A stretch of DNA of 50,298 nt from Bacteroidales bacterium (GTDB lineage Bacteria; Bacteroidota; Bacteroidia; Bacteroidales; UBA3824). Shown one piece after another: positions 43,019-50,298 of this stretch. The stretch is from contig JAFXUC010000117.1 in the NCBI GenBank assembly GCA_017535325.1, positions 1-50,298 of the forward strand, written 5' to 3'. The notes beneath the pieces were generated by a model. It saw only the letters and a program-made list of their open reading frames with translations, made no database searches and was not told the origin of the DNA. The stretch's first letter is position 1. Each line of letters opens with the position of its first letter. Made by a program: the position numbers and the translations under genes.

Positions 43019-46000
43019 ATGAGACTTTATTTTACGGTTTTGATTTTTGCGGCGTTGTTGTTCTCTACGGGCGGACTACGCGCTCAGGAGACATTAATCG
43101 CCCCAAAAAGTCTACCGTTTACAAAATTCACCGACAAAGACGGACTTTCCAACAGTCATATCAACGCAGTCGCACAAGACCATAAAGGCTTTATTTGGGT
43201 GGCGACAAATGATGGCTTAAACCGTTTTGACGGCTTAAAATTCGAGACTTTCTACAACGAACCGGGCGACAGTAGCACTGTAAACAGCAATACAGTTTTT
43301 GCGGTTTTTTGCGACAGAGATTTTCAGGTTTGGTTCGGAACATTTTCGGGTTTGTGTCGGTATGATTACAAAAGCGGCAAATTCGTCAGCATCGACCTGC
43401 CGCCGCAACCCGACACGCGCCAAAAATTTCCCGTCAAGGCTATCGTTCAGACACTTGACGGCGACTTTTGGCTCGCACTTTCGGGTGGCGGTCTCGCACG
43501 CACAAACCTCAAAAACAAAAGCGTAAAATATTACCGTCATAATTCGGCCAACGAAAATTCGCTCTGCTCCGATGCACTTTTATCTATGACACTTGACAAA
43601 AACGGCAACATTTGGATTGGCAGCGAAGACAACGGAATTTCAATTTTTGACGTTAAAGAGCAGACTTTCACCAACATAAACAAGAGTTCCGGCAAAATCC
43701 CCGGCAATGTCATCAACTCCCTGATGTGCGCCTCCAACGGCAAAATCGTTATCGGCACTTACGAAGAAGGTCTGACAGTCTACAATCCTGAAAACAAGGA
43801 ATTTAAGATTTTCAACGACTGCCGCAACGTGTTTTCGGCGGCGGAAGGCAAAAACAAAAACCTTTGGATTGGAACGCAAAACAACGGACTTTTTTACATG
43901 GACTTGAAGTCGGAAAAAATGTGGAACTTTTCCAAAAAGAAAGGCAACGCCGACGGTCTCATAAGCGACAACATACACTCGGTTTTTTACGACAAGGATT
44001 TTAACCTCTGGCTCGGAATTTTTCAAGGCGGACTCAACCTTATGAAACCCAAGCCGCTGTTTTCAGGCATGGGCAACCGCAATCAAGACGGCGACAAGGA
44101 TTTGCAATATCCAGTTTTAGGACTCTGCTGCACAGATGTCAATGAAATCTATGCGGCAACCGACGGCGGCGGAATCAAAATCTGGGACACCGAAAACAAT
44201 ACTTTCAAAAACATAAAAGCAGGTTTCAACGGACTGAAAACCGATGTCATACGCTGTGTTTTCAAAGACCATGACTCGCGGCTCTGGGTCGGCACGTATT
44301 TGGAAGGTCTCTGCGAATATTTCCCGAAAAAAGACAAATTTACCGTGTACAAAAATTCCGCCGCTGACAAAAACTCGCTCAGCCACAACGACGTTACGGC
44401 GATAACAGAAGACCGTCTCGGCAACCTCTGGATCGGCACCAACGGCGGCGGTCTCAACCTCTTAAACAAAGAAAACGGCACTTTCACCGCGTTTACCAAA
44501 GACGTAAAAAATCCCGACAACTCCATCATCAACAACCATATCGTATCACTCTACGTTGACCACAGAGGCTACCTTTGGATAGGCACTTACTGGGGACTGT
44601 CAAGAATGGACCCGGTAAGAAAAGAGTTCAAAAATTACGGTCAGGACGACTACAACTCATACAACTGCATGTTTGAAGATTCCAAACAGAGGTTTTGGAC
44701 AGGAACAAACAACGGCTTGAAACTTTTCAACACGGAAGACGGCAGTTTTACTTCGTTTACCACAAAGGACGGTCTGCCAAACAACACAATCAACGCCATA
44801 GAAGAAGACGGGTTCGGCAACCTCTGGCTCAGCACCAACAAGGGCGTCTGCCGGTTCAATTATGAAAAAAACAGCGTCGCAAACTATTTTGCCGACGACG
44901 GACTTTATTCAAACGAGTTTATCAGAAATTCTTCCGCAAAATCCGAGGAAGGCGAAATATTTTTCGGCGGAATAGACGGAATCACAAGATTTTTTCCAAA
45001 AGATATAAAAAACAAAGATTTTGTGCCGACGGTTGTGATTACGGATTTTTTGGTTTTTAACCGCAGCGTAAAACCCGGCGCGGAAGACGGAATTTTGGAA
45101 AACGCAATTTCTGAAACCTCAGCCCTGACTTTAAAACAGGAAAGCAACAGTTTTACGATAGTGTACCGCGCCTTGGATTTTTGTCAGCCGCAAAAAACGG
45201 TTTACGCCATAAGAATGCGCGGTTTCAACGACGAATGGACACAGTACAATTATCAGAAAAATTCGGCTGATTATACCAACTTGGACGCGGGAGTCTATTG
45301 GTTTGAAGTGAAAGCCTCCATCGACGGAGAAACTTTTTCAAAGCCCACAGTCCTGAAAATCACTGTTTTAGCACCGGTAAGCAAACGCTGGTACATGATT
45401 GTACTCTATGTTTTGGCGGGACTTGTTATAATGCTCGTACTCTGGCAAAAATACCGTCAATACGAAACCGAAAAGCATGAAACCGAAATCAACAAAACCC
45501 GTCTGAGACTTTTTACGGACATCTCTCACGAATTTAAAACGCCGCTGACACTGATTATCAGTCCCTTGGAAGGCATGCTCTATGACAAGGAAATCAATTC
45601 CGAAACCAAAAACCGTCTGTCGGTAGTTTTCCGCAACGCGCAACGCCTGCTCAGAATGGTAAACGAAATAATGGATTTAAGAAAACTTGACAACAACAAA
45701 ACGGTTTTCCGTCCGGGCGAAAACGATTTGGTGGAATTTTTAAGGGACATTTATGAGAATTTTCAGCCGTTTGCACAGAAAAACGGAATTGACTTTTCTT
45801 TCAAAAGCGATTTGAAAACTTTCAATGCGTTTTTTGACAGCGAACTTATCGACAAAGTAATGTACAATTTACTTTCAAACGCTTTTAAATTTACGCCGAA
45901 AGACGGAAAAATCTCGGTTTCAATAAAAAAGGCGGACAAAAAACAGTCTGACAACATCGTCATCATAGTAGAAGACAACGGCTGCGGAATAGATGAAGAA

Positions 46001-47062
46001 AATCAGGAAAAAATCTTCGACCGGTTTTTTCAGGGCGGGACTTCCAAGTTGCAGCAAGGCACGGGAATAGGGCTGTACCTGACAAAAAAATTCGTCGAAA
46101 TGCACCACGGAATCATCAGTGTTTCAAGCAGTCTTGGCAAAGGAACGGCTTTTACGGTAATGCTTTCAAACGGTATAGAATTTAAGGATTTGGTGCGCAA
46201 AAACGAAAATTACGCCCACATAAAATACGACATTCTCCCGGAAGAAAACCAAATGCCTGAAAACGAAAATTCCGGCACACTGTCAACAGTTCTTGTCATT
46301 GAGGACAACGAGGAAATCCGCACTTATTTAAAAGAACTTCTCGGCAAAAATTACGAGGTAAAAACGGCTGAGGACGGAGAAAAAGGTCTTGAAACCATCA
46401 AAGAGACTCTGCCCGACTTAATCATCACGGACATTATGATGCCAAAAGTTGACGGCATAACGCTGACAAAAACCGTTAAGAACGACATAGAAACATGCCA
46501 CATTCCCGTTATAATGCTGACGGCAAAAGGCACTGAAAACCAGAGAATAGAAGGTCTTGAAACCGGCGCGGACAGTTACATTCCAAAACCTTTCAACCCC
46601 AAACACCTTTTGGTAAGGGTTTCAAAACTTTTGGAACTGCGCAGAACGCTGAAAGAAAAATTCTCCGGCGAAATAAAATTTGAAGCCGAGCAGACCGCCG
46701 TAACCGTCCCCGACAGAACCCTTCTAAAAAAAGTAACCTCGGTGATAAAAGCGCGTCTTGCCGACCCGCAACTCTCGGTCGAAACCCTCTCGGAAGAAGT
46801 AGGACTCTCACGCGGACACCTTCAAAGAAAACTCAAAAACCTCACGGGTCAGAATCCGAATGAATTTATCCGCATAATCCGCTTAAAACAGGCGGCTGAA
46901 ATACTTGCAGCAAAGGACGTTACGGTTTCGGAAGTGGCTGACATGGTGGGCTTTTCGTCGCAGAGTTATTTTTCGACCGCGTTTACAAAACAGTTCAACA
47001 TTTCGCCCTCGCAATACGTGGAAAACAGCAAAAAAGGCGAAAAACAAGCGGAAAAACGTTAG
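43019..47062 (+). CDS. hybrid two-component system regulator (HTCS)
   Basis: The 1347-residue protein has all HTCS modules in order: signal peptide (1-23), about fourteen Reg_prop beta-propeller repeats (for example HKGFIWVATNDGLNRFDG, DRLGNLWIGTNGGGLNL), a Y_Y_Y domain (about 700-780), one transmembrane helix (WYMIVLYVLAGLVIMLVLW), a HisKA domain with His837 (DISHEFKTPLTLI), a HATPase domain (EDNGCGIDEENQEKIFDRFF, GTGIGLYLTKKFVEMHHG), a receiver with Asp1138 (LIITDIMMPKVDG) and an AraC-type helix-turn-helix (VETLSEEVGLSRGHLQRKLK). In Bacteroidota it senses an oligosaccharide in the periplasm and activates the neighbouring susC/susD operon, which is transcribed divergently. The inducing sugar is inferred to be a beta-mannan or glucomannan oligosaccharide. 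Confidence 0.95.
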   Translation: MRLYFTVLIFAALLFSTGGLRAQETLIAPKSLPFTKFTDKDGLSNSHINAVAQDHKGFIWVATNDGLNRFDGLKFETFYNEPGDSSTVNSNTVFAVFCDRDFQVWFGTFSGLCRYDYKSGKFVSIDLPPQPDTRQKFPVKAIVQTLDGDFWLALSGGGLARTNLKNKSVKYYRHNSANENSLCSDALLSMTLDKNGNIWIGSEDNGISIFDVKEQTFTNINKSSGKIPGNVINSLMCASNGKIVIGTYEEGLTVYNPENKEFKIFNDCRNVFSAAEGKNKNLWIGTQNNGLFYMDLKSEKMWNFSKKKGNADGLISDNIHSVFYDKDFNLWLGIFQGGLNLMKPKPLFSGMGNRNQDGDKDLQYPVLGLCCTDVNEIYAATDGGGIKIWDTENNTFKNIKAGFNGLKTDVIRCVFKDHDSRLWVGTYLEGLCEYFPKKDKFTVYKNSAADKNSLSHNDVTAITEDRLGNLWIGTNGGGLNLLNKENGTFTAFTKDVKNPDNSIINNHIVSLYVDHRGYLWIGTYWGLSRMDPVRKEFKNYGQDDYNSYNCMFEDSKQRFWTGTNNGLKLFNTEDGSFTSFTTKDGLPNNTINAIEEDGFGNLWLSTNKGVCRFNYEKNSVANYFADDGLYSNEFIRNSSAKSEEGEIFFGGIDGITRFFPKDIKNKDFVPTVVITDFLVFNRSVKPGAEDGILENAISETSALTLKQESNSFTIVYRALDFCQPQKTVYAIRMRGFNDEWTQYNYQKNSADYTNLDAGVYWFEVKASIDGETFSKPTVLKITVLAPVSKRWYMIVLYVLAGLVIMLVLWQKYRQYETEKHETEINKTRLRLFTDISHEFKTPLTLIISPLEGMLYDKEINSETKNRLSVVFRNAQRLLRMVNEIMDLRKLDNNKTVFRPGENDLVEFLRDIYENFQPFAQKNGIDFSFKSDLKTFNAFFDSELIDKVMYNLLSNAFKFTPKDGKISVSIKKADKKQSDNIVIIVEDNGCGIDEENQEKIFDRFFQGGTSKLQQGTGIGLYLTKKFVEMHHGIISVSSSLGKGTAFTVMLSNGIEFKDLVRKNENYAHIKYDILPEENQMPENENSGTLSTVLVIEDNEEIRTYLKELLGKNYEVKTAEDGEKGLETIKETLPDLIITDIMMPKVDGITLTKTVKNDIETCHIPVIMLTAKGTENQRIEGLETGADSYIPKPFNPKHLLVRVSKLLELRRTLKEKFSGEIKFEAEQTAVTVPDRTLLKKVTSVIKARLADPQLSVETLSEEVGLSRGHLQRKLKNLTGQNPNEFIRIIRLKQAAEILAAKDVTVSEVADMVGFSSQSYFSTAFTKQFNISPSQYVENSKKGEKQAEKR

Positions 47063-47110
47063 ATTTTTTTCGATTTTAAATTAAATTCTATTTTTTTTCA
47101 GTTTTTTCAA

Positions 47111-47131
47111 AACAGTTAAACTGTTATTTTT
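47111..47131 (+). terminator. weak intrinsic terminator after the HTCS gene
   Basis: AACAGT (47111-47116) pairs with ACTGTT (47120-47125) around a 3-nt loop and is followed by ATTTTT. The short stem makes it a modest terminator. Confidence 0.4.
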
Positions 47132-47175
47132 CAGGACTTTAACAAAAATTTTACAAAAAAATATTTTTCGACCGC

Positions 47176-47206
47176 TTTTTTAAGTCGAAAAATGTATATA
47201 ACTTTG
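47176..47206 (+). promoter_or_regulatory. Bacteroidota-type promoter for the acyl-CoA synthetase gene
   Basis: TTTT (47176-47179) and TAACTTTG (47199-47206) are 19 bp apart on the plus strand. The -7 element is exact and the -33 has one mismatch. The start would be near 47212, giving a 28-nt leader before the ATG at 47240. Confidence 0.55.
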
Positions 47207-47239
47207 CGGCGTTATTAATTCACTAAAATTACTTCAACG

Positions 47240-49027
47240 ATGAACGTAACAAGAATTTTCGATTTATTGGACAATGCGTGCGAAAAATTTCCGCGCAAAG
47301 ATTGTCTTGCCTCAAAAGCAGACAACAAATGGAATCTTGTAAGCACTCAGGAATATAAAAGAACGGCAGAAATACTTTCTTACGGACTTTTGGCATTGGG
47401 AGTTAAAAAAGGCGACAGAATAGCCTCTGTTTCCAACAACCGTCCCGAATGGAACTTTTTGGACATGGCAATCGCTATGACGGGCGCAATTCACGTTCCC
47501 GTTTATCCCACTATCAGCAGCAAAGATTATGAGTTTATGCTCAATCACAGCGAGTCAAAACTCGTCTTTATATCCGACGCGGTGGCGCAGAGACGTGTCA
47601 GCGCGGTAAAAGACAACATCAAAAGTCTTGAAAAAATCTATTCTTTCAACGAAATAGAAGGCGTAGCAAACTGGAAAGAAGTCTACGACTTAGGTCTTAA
47701 AAGCGAAGTATATTACAAAGACGAACTCGAAAAAATCAAACAGTCAGTCAGCGAAGACGACGTTTGTTCTATCATCTATACTTCGGGAACAACCGGCTTG
47801 TCAAAAGGCGCAATGCTTACCCACAAAAACTTTTGCAGCAATTTTCAAGGTGCATGTTCTATTTTAGGACTTGACCACACACACAGGGTTTTGTCGGTTT
47901 TGCCGCTTTGCCACGTTTACGAAAGGTGCTTTTGCTATATGTACCAATTCTTGGGAATCGGTATTTATTACGCACAAAACCTCGGAACCATTGTCCGCGA
48001 CCTCTGCGACATTAGAGCCAACGGTTGCAACACCGTGCCGAGGGTTACGGAAAAAATCGTTGAAGGCATTATGAAAGAGGGCGCAAAATTTACGGGATTA
48101 AAGAAAAAAATGTTTGACAAAGCCGTTGAACTCGGCCGCCGTTTTGAACACAACAACGCCAACGGCTGGTTTTATAATCTCGAACTCAAAATCCTTGACA
48201 AATACGTTTACAAGCATTGGAGAGAGGATTTCTTTGGAGGCGCAATGAAATTTTTGGGCTGTGGAGGCGCGGCAATTTCGCCGAATATGAGCCGTATGCT
48301 TTGGGCAGCAGGTATTAAGGTCTGCGAAGGTTATGGTTTAACGGAGACTTCGCCAATCATCGCACATGCCGATGTCAATCATCATAGATTTTCGTCCGTA
48401 GGTCCTGTTGTCAGCAACGAAACAGTAAAAATTGACGAAGAGGACGGCGAAATTTTAGTAAAAGGTCCAAACGTAATGAAAGGCTATTACAAAAACCCCG
48501 AGGCAACGGCAGAGGTTATGACCGAAGACGGATTTTTCCGCACCGGCGACATCGGCTATATTTCGGAACAAGGCAATTATCTCTACATTACGGACAGAAA
48601 AAAGGACGTTTTCAAAACCTCGTCAGGAAAATACATCGCGCCGCAGATGATTGAAGGAAAATGCAAGGAATCACCTTATATTTCGCAGGTTTGCATTATT
48701 GGCGAAAGTCAGAAATTTGCCTCGGCAATAATTTCGCCGGATTTTGAAGCGTTGAAAATTTTCCTTAAAAACGAAGGCGAGCAAAAAGAACTTTCAAACA
48801 AGGAAATAGTTGAAAACGAAAAAGTTATAAAACTTATTGACGCAGAAATTCAAAAAGTAAACAAGACTTTGGGAAAAGTGGAGCAGATTGCAAAATTCAG
48901 ACTCGTACCTGAGGTTTGGTCGTCGGAAACAGGCGAACTCACCCAAACCCAAAAACTTAAACGCAAAGTCGTAAGTCAGAAATACGAATACATTTTCAAC
49001 GAAATCTACGGTTTGGAAACAGCATAA
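47240..49027 (+). CDS. long-chain fatty-acid--CoA ligase (AMP-binding family)
   Basis: The 595-residue protein is an acyl-CoA synthetase of the AMP-forming ligase family. Motifs are the ATP loop IIYTSGTTGLSKGAMLTH (about residues 180-197), the EGYGLTETSP segment, the FRTGDIGYISEQGNYLYITD region and the hinge/C-terminal motif DRKKDVFKTSSGKYIAP. It would activate long-chain fatty acids to acyl-CoA using ATP, and is likely membrane-associated. Length is typical (about 550-620). It is monocistronic between its own promoter and a good bidirectional terminator. Substrate chain length is not decided by the sequence. Confidence 0.92.
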   Translation: MNVTRIFDLLDNACEKFPRKDCLASKADNKWNLVSTQEYKRTAEILSYGLLALGVKKGDRIASVSNNRPEWNFLDMAIAMTGAIHVPVYPTISSKDYEFMLNHSESKLVFISDAVAQRRVSAVKDNIKSLEKIYSFNEIEGVANWKEVYDLGLKSEVYYKDELEKIKQSVSEDDVCSIIYTSGTTGLSKGAMLTHKNFCSNFQGACSILGLDHTHRVLSVLPLCHVYERCFCYMYQFLGIGIYYAQNLGTIVRDLCDIRANGCNTVPRVTEKIVEGIMKEGAKFTGLKKKMFDKAVELGRRFEHNNANGWFYNLELKILDKYVYKHWREDFFGGAMKFLGCGGAAISPNMSRMLWAAGIKVCEGYGLTETSPIIAHADVNHHRFSSVGPVVSNETVKIDEEDGEILVKGPNVMKGYYKNPEATAEVMTEDGFFRTGDIGYISEQGNYLYITDRKKDVFKTSSGKYIAPQMIEGKCKESPYISQVCIIGESQKFASAIISPDFEALKIFLKNEGEQKELSNKEIVENEKVIKLIDAEIQKVNKTLGKVEQIAKFRLVPEVWSSETGELTQTQKLKRKVVSQKYEYIFNEIYGLETA

Positions 49028-49030
49028 AAC

Positions 49031-49069
49031 AAAAAAACGGGACTGTCTTTTTAGTCAGTCCCGTTTTTT
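49031..49069. terminator. bidirectional intrinsic terminator
   Basis: CGGGACTG (49038-49045) pairs with CAGTCCCG (49056-49063) around a 10-nt loop, with A7 before and T6 after, so it can end transcription of the plus-strand ligase gene and the minus-strand gene that stops at 49071. Confidence 0.85.
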
Positions 49070-49070
49070 A

Positions 49071-49577
49071 TTAATCTAAAACCTCAAAATATTTTGGATA
49101 TTTATCTAAAAATTTTATTAGTATCGTATCACCGTCTTTATATTTGTCGTAAACAAGAAATCGGTCTACTTCCTTGTCGATAACGACTTCTTTTCCGCTT
49201 TTATCCCGAAATTTTACATTAAACATATAATTATTATAATGCCTTCCCAACGACCATTCTTCGTCAATATGCTTGTGAAGAACGGCTTCAACGGTATACG
49301 ATTCTTTATCAAACGTTTCTTTAAATTTCTTAGTACCCGACATACAAGATATTGTCAATATTACGGCACAAAGTAAAACTACATACGCAATATAGATTTT
49401 ATGTTGCGTATTAGGGATTTTCAAACAGGCTATTGCAACATATATAGCAACAGAGACTATATCCACCACTAACGCTATTTTGAAATTTTGGGAATATACG
49501 TCCCCGCCAGATGCCATCAAAAAGTAATTTATGACAGCCAATACCAAGCCTAATATTAAAGGCAATATCCAATACAT
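49071..49577 (-). CDS. small membrane protein of unknown function
   Basis: The 168-residue protein has three transmembrane segments (about 4-24, 31-50 and 60-78; YIAYVVLLCAVILTISC) and a 90-residue soluble C-terminal part with alternating strands (YTVEAVLHKHIDEEWSLGRH, MFNVKFRDKSGKEVVID, DTILIKFLDKYPKYFEV). The tail resembles the soluble domain of DUF3592-type membrane proteins, but I cannot confirm it. The topology predicts a membrane-anchored protein. Its promoter is not obvious; it may share the transcript starting near 49806 with the short ORF at 49637-49768. Confidence 0.65.
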   Translation of the reverse strand: MYWILPLILGLVLAVINYFLMASGGDVYSQNFKIALVVDIVSVAIYVAIACLKIPNTQHKIYIAYVVLLCAVILTISCMSGTKKFKETFDKESYTVEAVLHKHIDEEWSLGRHYNNYMFNVKFRDKSGKEVVIDKEVDRFLVYDKYKDGDTILIKFLDKYPKYFEVLD

Positions 49578-49636
49578 AATTATATTTTTTTGTAAAAATA
49601 ATGTTTTTTATTCTTTTTTAGTAAAATATCCACTCT

Positions 49637-49768
49637 CTACAATACCACCATCAAGATAGTAAGCACTCTTGACTCTATGTCGTAAGTAGCATACGGCACT
49701 TGTGCTACAACATTTTGAACAAAGCAAAATGTCAGCATTGCTAAAAGTAGTAATGTAAATTTTTTCAT
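49637..49768 (-). pseudogene. short exported protein, probably frameshifted
   Basis: The ATG at 49768 starts a 43-residue frame with a good signal peptide (MKKFTLLLLAMLTFCFVQNV, cleaved after VVAQ) and then only PYATYDIES before running into LTILMVVL and a stop. In another frame the same region continues as VKSAYYLDGGIVESGYFTKK and ends at TAA 49608, a more protein-like sequence. The simplest reading is a single-base change near 49676 that split an originally about 55-residue secreted protein. A perfect promoter lies upstream, so the gene was recently functional or the shift is a sequence error. It is too short for usual gene finding. Confidence 0.5.
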
Positions 49769-49811
49769 ATTACTAATACTATTTTTTTAATTATTACTTT
49801 ATTTGATTGTT

Positions 49812-49842
49812 CAAAATTACAGTTTTTTTTTCTAAAAACAAA
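49812..49842 (-). promoter_or_regulatory. strong Bacteroidota-type promoter
   Basis: TTTG (49842-49839) and TAATTTTG (49819-49812) are 19 bp apart on the minus strand, an exact match to the consensus in both elements and in spacing. Transcription should begin near 49806, 38 nt before the ATG at 49768. Confidence 0.7.
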
Positions 49843-49886
49843 ACAGCGGCAAAATAATTTTGAAGTTTTATTCTGCCGCTGTTTTT
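49839..49886 (-). terminator. intrinsic terminator of the GH94 gene
   Basis: CAGCGGCA (49844-49851) pairs with TGCCGCTG (49874-49881), extended by AAATAA/TTATT, and is flanked by A- and T-runs. On the minus strand it follows the stop codon at 49911 by about 25 bp and ends in TTTTGTTTTT. Confidence 0.8.
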
Positions 49887-49910
49887 ATAGAAAAAAATAT
49901 CCGCTAATTT

Positions 49911-50298
49911 TTACATTATCGCTTTTACGACAACTCTTTCGCCCTCTTTTGCCATCGGAACAAGATTGCCGTCTACTTTTTTGCCGTTTACGTAAAGCTC
50001 TTTAATGCCTTTTTGTGCGCCAGTTGAATTTACAACTTCAATTTCGTAGGTTGCACCACGGAATTTACGCGTTACTTTGTAACCTTTCGCACTCGAAGGA
50101 ATACACGGGTCAATCGTAATGCCTTTATAATCAGGCTTTATACCGAGAATAAACTGAGTAATCGTGTACCAGTTCCATGCAGCCGTACCCGTAAGCCATG
50201 AATTTTTGCCCTCGCCCGGTTTTGCAGCATCTTTGCCCGCAACCATTTGAGAATAAACATACGGTTCAACTTTGTGAAGTTGTTGATCTTTTATAAAC
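49911..50298 (-). CDS. GH94 phosphorylase (cellobiose/cellodextrin type), C-terminal end
   Basis: The open frame continues past the right edge; 128 residues are visible. VEPYVYSQMVAGKDA, NSWLTGTAAWNWYTITQFI and LGIKPDYKGITIDPCIPSSAKGY are hallmarks of the C-terminal part of GH94 phosphorylases, which split beta-1,4 glucosyl disaccharides with phosphate. The tail RGATYEIEVVN and ELYVNGKKVDGNLVP matches the terminal beta domain. No conclusion on substrate can be drawn without the missing N-terminal part. Together with the GH130 enzyme it suggests a phosphorolytic sugar economy. Confidence 0.88.
   Translation of the reverse strand, partial: FIKDQQLHKVEPYVYSQMVAGKDAAKPGEGKNSWLTGTAAWNWYTITQFILGIKPDYKGITIDPCIPSSAKGYKVTRKFRGATYEIEVVNSTGAQKGIKELYVNGKKVDGNLVPMAKEGERVVVKAIM

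Larger units (their letters stand above)
49578..49910. other. intergenic region with short ORF, promoter and terminator
   Basis: This 333-bp stretch between two minus-strand genes contains the short exported ORF at 49637-49768, its promoter (49812-49842) and the terminator of the GH94 gene (49839-49886). Nothing else is visible. Confidence 0.6.

Overview
This window comes from a member of the phylum Bacteroidota, most likely order Bacteroidales. The evidence is a SusC/SusD pair, a hybrid two-component system with an AraC output, lipoproteins with acidic residues after the lipobox Cys, weak ribosome binding sites, and promoters of the TTTG-N19-TAnnTTTG type. No tRNA, rRNA, CRISPR array, phage gene or intact insertion sequence was seen.

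Layout. (1) 1-4052: a dynamin-family GTPase cut by the left edge; a rod-shaped structured RNA that looks like a 6S RNA; a large secreted protein of unknown function; and a decayed AAA/DUF4143 ATPase. (2) 4084-24757: about 20.7 kb with eighteen genes, all on the minus strand, with overlaps or gaps of at most 84 bp. In transcription order these are a DJ-1/Hsp31-like protein, a tautomerase, a thiamine-diphosphate enzyme, a porin-like outer-membrane protein, an MFS transporter, an AGE-fold sugar epimerase-like enzyme, a STAS protein, the glycogen debranching enzyme GlgX, a second STAS protein, an RsbW-like kinase, a second DJ-1 protein, a receiver-PP2C phosphatase, a membrane coiled-coil propeller protein, a propeller sensor kinase lacking its phospho-acceptor His, a soluble histidine kinase, a TonB-dependent receptor, a nitroreductase and a VOC protein. 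The centre is a complete partner-switching module (phosphatase, kinase, two antagonists) interleaved with carbohydrate enzymes. (3) 24829-30074: a cupin followed by two copies of a two-gene cassette, a beta-solenoid repeat protein plus a cell-surface lipoprotein, behind a good promoter. (4) 30280-32711: ArgR, a membrane-anchored MurF-like ligase and a frameshifted nucleotidyltransferase. (5) 32856-47062: a polysaccharide utilisation locus with GH130 4-O-beta-mannosyl-glucose phosphorylase, SusC, SusD, two IPT-type surface glycan-binding lipoproteins and a divergent hybrid two-component regulator. (6) 47240-50298: a long-chain acyl-CoA synthetase, a small membrane protein, a short (probably frameshifted) exported ORF, and the end of a GH94 beta-glucan phosphorylase.

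How they may work together. The locus in (5) fits uptake of mannose/glucose-containing beta-oligosaccharides, sensed by the hybrid regulator and split by phosphorolysis; the GH94 gene at the right edge may extend the phosphorolytic theme. The operon-like run in (2) suggests that an envelope or nutrient signal (TonB receptor, kinases, propeller protein) is passed through Ser phosphorylation of STAS proteins and may affect storage-carbohydrate turnover (GlgX, AGE enzyme). No sigma factor is encoded nearby, so the output is unknown. Protein calls rest on motifs and family resemblance recognised by eye; no database search was run.
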